This document shows, in pieces, positions 25,937-34,279 of a stretch of DNA of 34,279 bases; position 1 is the first letter of the stretch, and the number at the start of each line of letters is the position of its first letter. This stretch comes from Promethearchaeia archaeon (GTDB taxonomy: Archaea; Asgardarchaeota; Lokiarchaeia; Sigyniarchaeales; SOKP01). Under the pieces are notes generated by a model. The model was given only the letters and a program-made list of their open reading frames with translations, had not been told where the DNA came from and ran no database searches. A program made the position numbers and the translations under genes. The stretch is from NCBI GenBank assembly GCA_029856235.1, contig JAHQWP010000091.1, positions 1-34,279 of the forward strand. Direction: 5' to 3'.

Positions 25937-27157
25937 TTAATCTTCTGAAAGTGGATTTTCTTTACTTCGAAATGGTTTTATAAATGCCCATCGCCATATG
26001 ATAAAAATAAGCGAGAAAATGATTGCTGATAAGAGAGGGAGTATTTGTGGAGGTAAATATTGTAAGATTAATCCACCAAGAATTGGAGTTATTATCTGAG
26101 CAATACTATTTAATGCATTATTTACTCCAAGTAAACTACCAGTTTCTTCCCTTTTAACTACTTTTGTTAGCTTACTGGTGAGAATGGGGCGAGTTACACC
26201 TGTTCCAAAAGCTAAAAAGGAAATGGGGATAAATACGATCCAGAAGTTAGTAGTAAATATAAGAAACGCCATCGTGAAAAACAACGCAAAAATACCTAAT
26301 TTCAGAGTCGTATTTTCGCTTACTTTCTTCAATATTGGGGTGATAAGAACGCTTTGAAATATGACTCTAAGAACGCCTATCCAAGCCATATAAAATATGA
26401 GTTGTTGGGCAGTAAATTTGAGATAGGTTGTAGTATATAGAGCAAATGTGGATATAAAGAGGAAAAATCCGAAACTATACATGAAGAATGCTATTAAAAT
26501 GCCTCGCGTTTCAGCGGACTTAAAGTAACGCTTAGTTTCCTTAATAGGGATGATATCTCCAAGCTTTAAACTAATTTTTTCCTCTTTTTGCGTTATTGAT
26601 TCGGGTAAAAATATGGCTACTAAAACAATAGAGAGAAGGCTAATCCCAGCTGCAAAGAAAAATGGAGCTGAAAAGTTAATGAGTAATAGCACACCTCCAA
26701 TCATAGGTCCAAAAATTAGTCCCGCACCAAAAACTGCGCTGGAATAACCATATGTTTTAGTTCTTTGTTTTTGAGTCGTCACATCGCTAATATATGCTTG
26801 AGTAACCGTCATGTTACTTCCTAGAAGTCCGTCTACAAGACGCGCAGCAACGAGTATCCAAACATTTGAAGCTGTTCCAAGAAGAAAAAATCCTATAAGA
26901 GTGCTCGTTTGACTGAATAAGAGTAATGGTTTTCTTCCAAATCTGTCGCTAAGTTTACCGGTAATTGGACTGGCAAAAAGTTGACATAAACTAAAAATAC
27001 TTAGAATTAATCCTACTTGTAACTCATTCAAACCTAAATTTGTTCCTAAAATCGGAATTAGGGGCATCACGCTACTGAATCCCAAAATTTCTGTAAATTG
27101 AATCAAGAAAATGATTAAAAGGCGTTTATCGAATTTTTCCTCTGGATTAGTTGGCAT
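25937..27157 (-). CDS. Major facilitator superfamily transporter
   Basis: 12-TM profile; FASPITGKLSDRFGRKPLLLFSQ motif A, GFFLLGTASNVWILVAARLVDGLLGSNMTVTQAYISDVT. Confidence 0.9.
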   Translation of the reverse strand: MPTNPEEKFDKRLLIIFLIQFTEILGFSSVMPLIPILGTNLGLNELQVGLILSIFSLCQLFASPITGKLSDRFGRKPLLLFSQTSTLIGFFLLGTASNVWILVAARLVDGLLGSNMTVTQAYISDVTTQKQRTKTYGYSSAVFGAGLIFGPMIGGVLLLINFSAPFFFAAGISLLSIVLVAIFLPESITQKEEKISLKLGDIIPIKETKRYFKSAETRGILIAFFMYSFGFFLFISTFALYTTTYLKFTAQQLIFYMAWIGVLRVIFQSVLITPILKKVSENTTLKLGIFALFFTMAFLIFTTNFWIVFIPISFLAFGTGVTRPILTSKLTKVVKREETGSLLGVNNALNSIAQIITPILGGLILQYLPPQILPLLSAIIFSLIFIIWRWAFIKPFRSKENPLSED

Positions 27158-27323
27158 CGAACTAATAACGTTTCACATCAAAAATTTAAATCTAAAATTA
27201 GCTTTTATAGGAGAGAGATGTAAATAAATTAAGTTTTATGTCTATATATTATCAATTTTTGACCATTTTTATTAGATTACCATTATGGAGTAAAATTATA
27301 TAGTTAAAAAATAATCTTATTAT

Positions 27324-27698
27324 ATGCATAAAGATGAAGTAGAGCTTTTTCTTAAGCGAGCTGGAAACTTTTTAGATGGAGCGAAAGAGAGATTTCAAAA
27401 AGAAGATTGCGATTTAACATGTTTTATGGCAGAACAATCTGTTCAACTTATAACGAAAGCCATTATCCTTGAAAAAGGAGGAGAATTACCCAAAACTCAT
27501 TCAATTAGAAAATTATTTGCAATACTTTATTAATTAACAGAACACAAGGCGTTTAAATATGATAGAAAAGCTCTACTCTTCCTTGAAAGCGCTTACTTAA
27601 GCTCTCGATATTTTAGTTTTACTTATGAGAAGGAAGATGCTGAAGAAGCAATAAAAATTGCAGAAGAAATAAAGAGTATTATAAAAAATGTTAGATAG
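27324..27698 (+). pseudogene. HEPN-domain protein interrupted by TAA at 27531-27533
   Basis: MHKDEVELFLKRAGNFLDGAKERFQKEDCDLTCFMAEQSVQLITKAIILEKGGELPKTHSIRKLFAILY*LTEHKAFKYDRKALLFLESAYLSSRYFSFTYEKEDAEEAIKIAEEIKSIIKNVR*. Confidence 0.75.
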
Positions 27699-28038
27699 AA
27701 TGATTAATACGAAAGAAATGATTAGAAATCATAAAGAATATTTGAAAAGAATCGATAAAAATATCAAACTCGTTTTAAAAGAAGCTCAGATATTCCTATT
27801 TGGGAGTATTATTGAAGGAAATTTAGTAGCTGCCAGCGATATTGATATACTAATCATTGCGGATATTCCTAAAAAACATTTAAAAAGAGCTGAAATAATA
27901 GCAGACATAGAAGAAAAATCGGGATTACCTCTTAGTCATCCATTTGAATTTCATTTGTTAACTCAAGAAGAATTTGATAAATGGATTGAGATTTATAAGA
28001 TCAAATTTGAGGATATCTCCTCTTATCTTTATACTTAG
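27688..28038 (+). CDS. MNT-type nucleotidyltransferase (HEPN partner)
   Basis: IFLFGSIIEGNLVAASDIDILIIAD (GSxxxG...SDIDI) motif; overlaps HEPN 3' end by 11 nt. Confidence 0.85.
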   Translation: MLDRMINTKEMIRNHKEYLKRIDKNIKLVLKEAQIFLFGSIIEGNLVAASDIDILIIADIPKKHLKRAEIIADIEEKSGLPLSHPFEFHLLTQEEFDKWIEIYKIKFEDISSYLYT

Positions 28039-28060
28039 AGTAAAAAAAAGGTAAAAAAAA

Positions 28061-28213
28061 TTAATTTTTCTCTTTCGATTTCGCTTTTCGAACTAGGTTT
28101 AGTTCAAAGGGTAGATTATCCCACATCGCTTTGCAAGTTTCTGGATTTTTTTCCCGTAATAGTCTTAATTTTACTTAAGCAATTTTTTCATTTTCTATTA
28201 TGATGCATTCCAT
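28061..28213 (-). pseudogene. Fragment of cyclophilin-like (DUF3830/DUF369-type) protein with nonsense codon
   Basis: MECIIIENEKIA*VKLRLLREKNPETCKAMWDNLPFELNLVRKAKSKEKN*; NPxTxxAxWxxLPFE resembles the family's N-terminal motif. Confidence 0.5.
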
Positions 28214-28239
28214 TCTAATCACAACAATTTTAAATAATT

Positions 28240-29415
28240 TTAGTTAATTTGGATCGGATATTTACCATATTTATTTAATGTTTCGTGCATAACAAGAAAA
28301 TTTTCTAATTTAACTGCGGGATTTATACTATGCCCTGAGCTAAGGATAAATCCGCCTTCTGGAGCTAGTTTATCTATCAGTTCCTTAACATAATTTCTAA
28401 TAACTTCTGGAGGTTGGTCTGCTAAATCTTGAGGAGAAACATTCCCTACAAAAGTAATTTGGCCCCCATATTTCTCGTGCAATTTAAAGATATTGAATTC
28501 TGGATTGGCGGTCGTAGGTTCAATCGGATGGATTGCATCAACTCCACATTTAATGATATCTTCAAATATAGTAATTATATCTCCACAACTATGTAAAAAG
28601 AATTTTAAGCCTCCTTTATGCGCGGTTTCACACATTCGTTTTAGCCATGGAAAGACATATTTATGATAATTGCGTGGAGCCATTAATAAGCCTGATTTAA
28701 ATCCATAATCGTCTCCCATTAAAACAATGCCATCTTCCCCCCAATCAATTAGACGTTTAATCAGTTCAACTTGAAATTTACCTCTTTCATCGAAAATTTG
28801 CTTAATGATTTTAGGTCGAGCTAACATCCTGCTAAATTCTTGTAAACCGAAACACTGCCATGACGATTCTAATAATCCACAAAATGAAGGCATAACATAC
28901 ACTTTTCCTTTATATTTTTCTTCAATAAGCTTACCTGCTCTATATACGGACTCTCTTTTTGGATCGTCAGGATCTGGTTTGGGGAACGATTCGTAATCCT
29001 CAAAGTCCTCAAAATAACCTTTCATATAATAAAGGATATCCATATTATCAGAGGGATTTTTCTTAAAATGCATCACCCTACCGACATCATCTATTATTCC
29101 TTCTCTTATGTATTCTACTGGATAGTTAGTTAAATAAAGAGAGAATAAATCTATACCTGCATTTAGGCAGAGTTCAATTCCCGGAGTAAGGGTGTCTGCT
29201 AGTTTACTCGATTTATCAATAAATTTCTTAAGCAGAGCCGTATCTCCCTTAACAAGGTCGTAGGTCTTTCGCAACAAATCTCCGTTCCCTTGATAACCAT
29301 ATTTAAGATCGTAATGCTCATAAACCTTCAAATTATCTATTGCAATTTCAAAGGAAGGCACTCTGTCTGGTTCTTCATGGCGAATGCTTTTTAAGATTCT
29401 TTCTTTAGCATCCAT
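28240..29415 (-). CDS. Uroporphyrinogen decarboxylase-like (URO-D superfamily) protein
   Basis: MDAKERILKSIRHEEPDRVPSFE, LMGDDYGFKSGLLMAPRNYHKYVFPWLKRM, FFLHSCGDI, HPIEPT, GNVSPQDL. Confidence 0.88.
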   Translation of the reverse strand: MDAKERILKSIRHEEPDRVPSFEIAIDNLKVYEHYDLKYGYQGNGDLLRKTYDLVKGDTALLKKFIDKSSKLADTLTPGIELCLNAGIDLFSLYLTNYPVEYIREGIIDDVGRVMHFKKNPSDNMDILYYMKGYFEDFEDYESFPKPDPDDPKRESVYRAGKLIEEKYKGKVYVMPSFCGLLESSWQCFGLQEFSRMLARPKIIKQIFDERGKFQVELIKRLIDWGEDGIVLMGDDYGFKSGLLMAPRNYHKYVFPWLKRMCETAHKGGLKFFLHSCGDIITIFEDIIKCGVDAIHPIEPTTANPEFNIFKLHEKYGGQITFVGNVSPQDLADQPPEVIRNYVKELIDKLAPEGGFILSSGHSINPAVKLENFLVMHETLNKYGKYPIQIN

Positions 29416-29524
29416 TATAATTAGTTTAAAGGTATGAATTATTAAATATAATTTGAATTGTAGAAATAAAAACCGTAAGTAGATTAATAAATTGCCAAAC
29501 TTATATAACTCTAAAATAAGTTAA

Positions 29525-30664
29525 GTGAATATTATGATACTCTTAAAGAACTCGTTTAAATTTCCTAACAAAAAAATTCGAAAAACGGTTTCCATTACTC
29601 TCGTTCTTTTTACGCTTATATCTCCTGCATTTTTCTTAAATTCTCGGGCTCAAACAGCCCAAAGATTATATTTAAATAGGGTTGGTTTCATTGATTTAGA
29701 GGTTGGATACGATGTTCACATAGTTGGGAATCATGCTTATGTAACAAATAATGAAGGTTTGATGATAATAGATATTCAAGATCCTCACAATCCTCAAAAA
29801 GTAGGAGAAGTACTTTCTGGAGGGGCGCTAGGCGTTGAAGTTGAAAGTAATATAGCGTATATTGCGTCAGTAACAGGTGGATTTATTATCTCAAATGTAT
29901 CAAGTCCGAGTAACCCCCAATTAGTAGGACAGAACAGCGTCGGAGGGGCAATCAGAATTGCTGTTTCAGGTTCACGTGCGTACATAACGTATTTTGGAGG
30001 AGGATTTAAGATCTTTAACATCAGCGATCTTACGAACCCTACTTTTTTAGGGGAGTATATCGATACAAGAAGTGATGCTATAGAAATTAAAGATAACTTT
30101 GTTTATTTCGCTAATGCGGAAGTTGGTTTGAAAGTGGTTAATGTTTCTAATCCTAGTTCACCTCAACTTGTAACAATAATATCCCAAACAGGAGGGGCAA
30201 ATGACATCCATATCACGAACGATACTTTATATCTTGGATGTTGGGGAGCGGGTATAAGAGTAATTGATATTTCTAATCCGACATCACCGCAAATGCTTGA
30301 TTCTTACGATGATAACGATGGAGGAGAAGAATTAGGGGTAATAGAGAAAGATGGGTTTCTTTATGTTGCTGATAATTATGGGGTTGAATTATTCAATGTT
30401 AGCGATCCTACTGCAATTGTTGAAATTGCTGAACGGACGAGTGATGTGAGTGCTGCCCACGATATTGATGTTGATGAGGAATACATCTATGTTGCGCTGG
30501 GCGGCGGATTACTAATTCTTGAAATAAGTTCAACGCCTGAAAATGAAGATTCTGAGTTATTGTTTTATTTGATAATAATATTGGCGGTATCTGTTACAAT
30601 AGTGGTAATTTCAAGCATAATTTATTTCAAGATACTCAAACCAAGAAAAAGATATATATCTTAA
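29525..30664 (+). CDS. Surface-anchored LVIVD-repeat beta-propeller protein
   Basis: N-terminal hydrophobic signal, repeats of AYVTNNEGLMIIDIQDPHNPQKVG type, C-terminal TM LLFYLIIILAVSVTIVVISSIIYF + basic tail. Confidence 0.82.
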   Translation: MNIMILLKNSFKFPNKKIRKTVSITLVLFTLISPAFFLNSRAQTAQRLYLNRVGFIDLEVGYDVHIVGNHAYVTNNEGLMIIDIQDPHNPQKVGEVLSGGALGVEVESNIAYIASVTGGFIISNVSSPSNPQLVGQNSVGGAIRIAVSGSRAYITYFGGGFKIFNISDLTNPTFLGEYIDTRSDAIEIKDNFVYFANAEVGLKVVNVSNPSSPQLVTIISQTGGANDIHITNDTLYLGCWGAGIRVIDISNPTSPQMLDSYDDNDGGEELGVIEKDGFLYVADNYGVELFNVSDPTAIVEIAERTSDVSAAHDIDVDEEYIYVALGGGLLILEISSTPENEDSELLFYLIIILAVSVTIVVISSIIYFKILKPRKRYIS

Positions 30665-30692
30665 ACGAATAAGAAAAAGAAGAAAATTAACT

Positions 30693-31421
30693 TTAAAATA
30701 GAAGTTCTTCTCCCACTTTAATTTCGTGGTATTTTTCAGGATATTTTACTTTTAAAATATCATTATATTTAGTACAATGACATGCTCCAATAAATTTTAA
30801 TGAATTTAAAGTCGAAAAAACTCTGGTATTGTGAAGCCCTCCAATAATTACTTCAATATTTCCTCGATTTGGAAAAGCATTGAAGATCTCGTTCAAGCCA
30901 GGATGGCAACATCCAACAAGTAAAATTCCCTTATCTTCGCGTGTTTTTAATAGCAGTGATTGTTCCTTTAAGTAATTTCCCAATTGACCCGTTAAGTATA
31001 CATTCTTTTCAATCTCTGTAACTTCACTGACACCATAAACCTTAGACAAGGGATATTTTCTGTTGTAGGTAATTTGATTTTCTACAGGAACATAGATTTC
31101 TAAATCATTATTTGCATCATAAATATTTTCTAAACCTTTAGTATGCTCTGGATGATTATGAGAAATTACTACCTTTGAGATATCAGCAACATCAATTCTT
31201 AATTGGCTCAAATTATGAAGTAAAACATCTCCATCACTACCTGTATCAAAAAGAATATAACTACCTGTTTCTACATTATAAATTAAGGCAGCAAATCCAA
31301 AAGAGGAAATAAATCCTTCAAGACTTTTACCCTGATTGAAGAGAATGTTAATGTAGAAATTCTCTAAATCTAAATATTTTTCCGTGATCTGCATTATAAT
31401 TATAAACTTGAAAAAATCCAT
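30693..31421 (-). CDS. Metallo-beta-lactamase-fold hydrolase (MJ0301/dihydropterin-type)
   Basis: LFDTGSDGDVLLHNL, VVISHNHPEHTKGLENI, LLVGCCHPGLNEIF, IIGGLHN. Confidence 0.83.
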   Translation of the reverse strand: MDFFKFIIIMQITEKYLDLENFYINILFNQGKSLEGFISSFGFAALIYNVETGSYILFDTGSDGDVLLHNLSQLRIDVADISKVVISHNHPEHTKGLENIYDANNDLEIYVPVENQITYNRKYPLSKVYGVSEVTEIEKNVYLTGQLGNYLKEQSLLLKTREDKGILLVGCCHPGLNEIFNAFPNRGNIEVIIGGLHNTRVFSTLNSLKFIGACHCTKYNDILKVKYPEKYHEIKVGEELLF

Positions 31422-31558
31422 TAGTAGTTTTTTAATACGAACTGTAAATGGAATCTTAGACTCTTTTTGAATTCTATCTTAATCTTTCTGTTTTCTTTTA
31501 CTTTTTAAAAAATTTTTAATTAGAAGCTATAAGTATATTTCTAAAGGTTGAAAAGATA

Positions 31559-32002
31559 ATGGTTCAAAAAAATTCAGATAAATTACCGAGTAATCCAATA
31601 GAAGCTCAAGGTTTACTAATAAAAGAAGTTTACAAAAAGTTCGGAAAGGAAGCACTACCTATTATAAAAAAGGTTTGTGGAAAACAAGGGCGTGCTTTAG
31701 GTTCAAAAATAATGAAAAAGTTACCAGATAATAAATTATCTACAGTAGCACGGGCTTTTTCCGAGAGCTTTAATCCTAATTCTGTTAAAATAATTTCAAT
31801 GTCAGATGAAACTTTTCACATTCAAGGTACAACATGCCCTTTTGGTCTTGAAAATACATCCAGGGCATTGTGTGAAGCCGTTATGGCAATCGATGAAGGG
31901 TATTTTCGCGAAGCAGTGAGCGATAAGATCGAACTTAAGATTCTTAAAACTGTTGCGGCAGGAGATTTACACTGTGATACAATTTACACTCTTAAAGAAT
32001 AA
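31559..32002 (+). CDS. Possible L-2-amino-thiazoline-4-carboxylate hydrolase-like / uncharacterised Cys-containing protein
   Basis: HIQGTTCPFGLENTSRALCEAVMAIDEGYF...AAGDLHCDTIY pattern. Confidence 0.45.
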   Translation: MVQKNSDKLPSNPIEAQGLLIKEVYKKFGKEALPIIKKVCGKQGRALGSKIMKKLPDNKLSTVARAFSESFNPNSVKIISMSDETFHIQGTTCPFGLENTSRALCEAVMAIDEGYFREAVSDKIELKILKTVAAGDLHCDTIYTLKE

Positions 32003-32063
32003 AGTGCTTATATAGGATTAAAAACAAGGAAGTAATAAATAAAATTAAAATTATGAATGGTAA

Positions 32064-32168
32064 TTGAGTTTCTCCATACTTCTCTTTCCAGATTGGATCG
32101 TTAATTTGTAATTCCCTTCTCTAAACTTTCCCAACAATAGATTTAGGAATTTCATTCATAATTTCGTT
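32064..32168 (-). pseudogene. Remnant of acyl-CoA synthetase C-terminus
   Basis: NEIMNEIPKSIVGKV*RRELQINDPIWKEKYGETQ aligns with IEIIEEIPKSMVGKVQRRQLQIEDPLWKARYGATQ* of the intact gene at 32838; TAG at 32123-32125 replaces a Gln codon. Confidence 0.8.
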
Positions 32169-32203
32169 TTAAATTTGGTTTGGTGAGATGTGGCTAACCT
32201 TCT

Positions 32204-32239
32204 AAAAGTAAATATCATTTATATTTTCAATTTACTTTT
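32204..32239 (-). other. 3'UTR stem-loop, weaker SECIS candidate
   Basis: Minus strand AAAAGUAAAU-UGAAAAUAUAAAUGAU-AUUUACUUUU, perfect 10-bp A/U-rich stem, 17 nt after the stop of the second Sec gene. Confidence 0.4.
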
Positions 32240-32256
32240 TCCAAACATATTTTTTA

Positions 32257-32724
32257 TTATATTTTCTCTAATATTTCAAATATTTCTTCATTTTTAGGAA
32301 TATCTTGCATGCTATCTCCATAATAAGCGAATTGAATAATACCTTGCTTATCAACGATTAACATTCCAGGCATCCTTCCTCCTTTGGATAACTTGATCTC
32401 TTGATTCAACATTTTAGGAACCTTTTTCGAAGGATCATAGTATATTGGATATTTTCGAGCGTATTTTTCTTCCATTTTTTTTGCGTTTTTCTCAGAATCT
32501 GCTAAGATTGGATAAAGTACGGTTTCCATCTGCTCAAACTTCTCGAAATCTTTTCTTAAATGTGCCGCGTGCCATCTACAGTAAGGTCATTTAATGTTTC
32601 GAAATAATATAACAACAACTTTTTTTTTACCTTCAAGAGCTCTTATATTTAGTACCCCGCCTCTCGAATCTGGGAGGGAAAATTCTTGAATTTTCGTACC
32701 AACGATTTGAAATTTATCCTTCAT
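32257..32724 (-). CDS. Peroxiredoxin-like (AhpC/TSA) selenoprotein; TGA at 32587-32589 (codon 46) read as Sec
   Basis: In-frame through TGA: MKDKFQIVGTKIQEFSLPDSRGGVLNIRALEGKKKVVVILFRNIKUPYCRWHAAHLRKDFEKFEQMETVLYPILADSEKNAKKMEEKYARKYPIYYDPSKKVPKML...; UPYC replaces CPYC. Confidence 0.82.
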
Positions 32725-32837
32725 CTTCTTCACTTTTTTGTAGAATTCTATAATAATTTAATCGGAATTGAATAAAAAGTTGCTTTTTATAGATTAAAAA
32801 TAGGTGAATATAAAAAAAGAAAAATTTTTATTAAAGA

Positions 32838-34279
32838 TTATTGTGTTGCTCCATATCTAGCCTTCCACAAAGGATCTTCAATCTGTAATTGTCTTCTCTG
32901 AACTTTTCCAACCATAGATTTTGGAATTTCTTCTATAATTTCTATTTGTTTAGGGCATTTATAGTGTGTTATATTTTCTTTACTCCACACGATTAAATCT
33001 TCAGAAGAAACTTTACCCACTGATTCGTCCTGTAATTGGACCCACGCTTTTACTATTTCTCCTGTTTCAGCATCAGGCAATCCAGCAACCGCTACTTCCA
33101 TTACAGCGGGATGAGATCCTAATAAATCTTCTACTTCTTTTGGAAAGACAGAATAACCTTTATACTTAATCATTTGCTTCTTTCGATCTCTGATAACCAT
33201 TTGTCCATTCTCATCCATATATCCGATATCTCCAGTTAGGCACCATATACGCCCATCCCACTCTTTTAAAGTTTCTGCTGTGGCTTCAGGCCTATTTAAA
33301 TAACCTTTCATTACTTGTGGACCGCATACACAGATTTCTCCCGTAAAATCTATTCCATAACCTTTCATTGGTCCTTTAGTGAAATCCTCTGAATCGAATA
33401 TTGCCCATTCAACCCCTGGTAACGGTAAACCAATAGTGCCTGGGGTATCTGTACCGTCAAATGGACCCAAACTTACTGCAGTCGTACATTCTGTAAGTCC
33501 ATAAGCTTCAACGAGTGTTCCGTTACTGACTGCTTCAAACGCATCCTTTACGGGTTTGTGAAGTGGTCCCGCACCACTAACGCACAAACGAAACATATTT
33601 TCCAATTTAGGCTCGGGATTTTCTTTTAAATAACGAGTCAAACCAATGAATAGATTTTCAACTCCCGGTAAAATAACTCCCCCTTCAGGACCAACCTCTA
33701 TAATCATATCTACAACTTCTTTTAAGTCAAGTTCTCTTTTTGCGTAAAGTATATTGAAGTCTCCTCCTTCTATTACGACATTTTGAACAATCGTCATTCC
33801 AAAAGCGTGGAACATAGGTAAAATACCGACACATGCCATAGGATGGGAAGCGTCAGGCATCCACATTACGTTTTGCTTAGCATTCGTCACACAATTATAG
33901 TGTGTGATAATGGCTGGTTTGGGAACGCCTGTAGTTCCTCCCGTCATTAAGTAAACGGCCGTATCGTTTAAAGGATCGATTTCGACTTCCGGAATGTCAA
34001 TTTCACCACGTTTTTGGCATACATCAAGAAAATTAATAGCCCCAGGAACTTCTCCTTTAGGAATTGTTCCATCCGCAATTAATTGTTCTTTTACAGCAGG
34101 AGGAATAGCTGCTAAATCGACGATACATGTCGAAATAACAAATTCAAACTTATATTTTTCTTGTATAGGTTTAATTAAACCATACATAACATCCATACAA
34201 ATAAGTCCCTTTGGTTTTACTTGTTCGAGTACATGGAGAATTTCTAAAGGTTTATATGTGGGGTTAATCGGGATTACGA
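32838..34279 (-). CDS. Acyl-CoA synthetase (AMP-forming), 5' end beyond window
   Basis: YLMTGGTTGVPKPAIITHYN, EAYGLTECTTAVS, WCLTGDIGYMDENGQMVIRDRKKQMIKYKGYSVFPKEVE, PKSMVGKVQRR; frame stays open to the window edge upstream of the track's Met. Confidence 0.93.
   Translation of the reverse strand, partial: VIPINPTYKPLEILHVLEQVKPKGLICMDVMYGLIKPIQEKYKFEFVISTCIVDLAAIPPAVKEQLIADGTIPKGEVPGAINFLDVCQKRGEIDIPEVEIDPLNDTAVYLMTGGTTGVPKPAIITHYNCVTNAKQNVMWMPDASHPMACVGILPMFHAFGMTIVQNVVIEGGDFNILYAKRELDLKEVVDMIIEVGPEGGVILPGVENLFIGLTRYLKENPEPKLENMFRLCVSGAGPLHKPVKDAFEAVSNGTLVEAYGLTECTTAVSLGPFDGTDTPGTIGLPLPGVEWAIFDSEDFTKGPMKGYGIDFTGEICVCGPQVMKGYLNRPEATAETLKEWDGRIWCLTGDIGYMDENGQMVIRDRKKQMIKYKGYSVFPKEVEDLLGSHPAVMEVAVAGLPDAETGEIVKAWVQLQDESVGKVSSEDLIVWSKENITHYKCPKQIEIIEEIPKSMVGKVQRRQLQIEDPLWKARYGATQ

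Noticed and set aside
27531-27533. TAA in HEPN as recoding
   Set aside because: TAA has no known Sec/Pyl role; treated as nonsense mutation.
32123-32125. TAG in the acyl-CoA synthetase remnant as pyrrolysine
   Set aside because: The intact paralogue has Gln here, the fragment lacks the rest of the enzyme, and its normal stop is mutated; decay is simpler.

Overview
AT-rich window, most likely archaeal and possibly Asgard/Lokiarchaeia-like (inference from gene content; no marker gene present). It opens with a histidine operon, hisG(3' end)-hisD-hisC-hisB-hisH-hisA::hisF, in which HisA and HisF are fused in one 493+ codon ORF. The rest is accessory metabolism: a kce/kal lysine-fermentation-type pair, a cytosolic-looking sialidase, SDRs including a 3-ketodihydrosphingosine-reductase-like one, an AOR + Fe-ADH operon, two divergent 3-hydroxyacyl-CoA dehydrogenases, an acyl-CoA synthetase, a URO-D-like protein, MFS, MBL and LVIVD-repeat proteins, and a HEPN/MNT pair. 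The strongest hidden signal is two peroxiredoxin-like genes that the ORF track truncates. Each reads through a single in-frame TGA exactly at the redox-active Cys position (FFRGNW-U-SHC and LFRNIK-U-PYC), so both look like selenoproteins. The first has a 64-nt 3'UTR stem-loop starting 2 nt after its stop codon, with a UGAU/AGAC tandem G.A quartet and an A-rich apical loop, resembling a eukaryote-type SECIS. Several decayed genes are also readable: an acyl-CoA synthetase C-terminus with TAG, a cyclophilin-like/DUF3830 fragment with TAA, a HEPN gene with TAA, and a shredded ORF at 13.4 kb.
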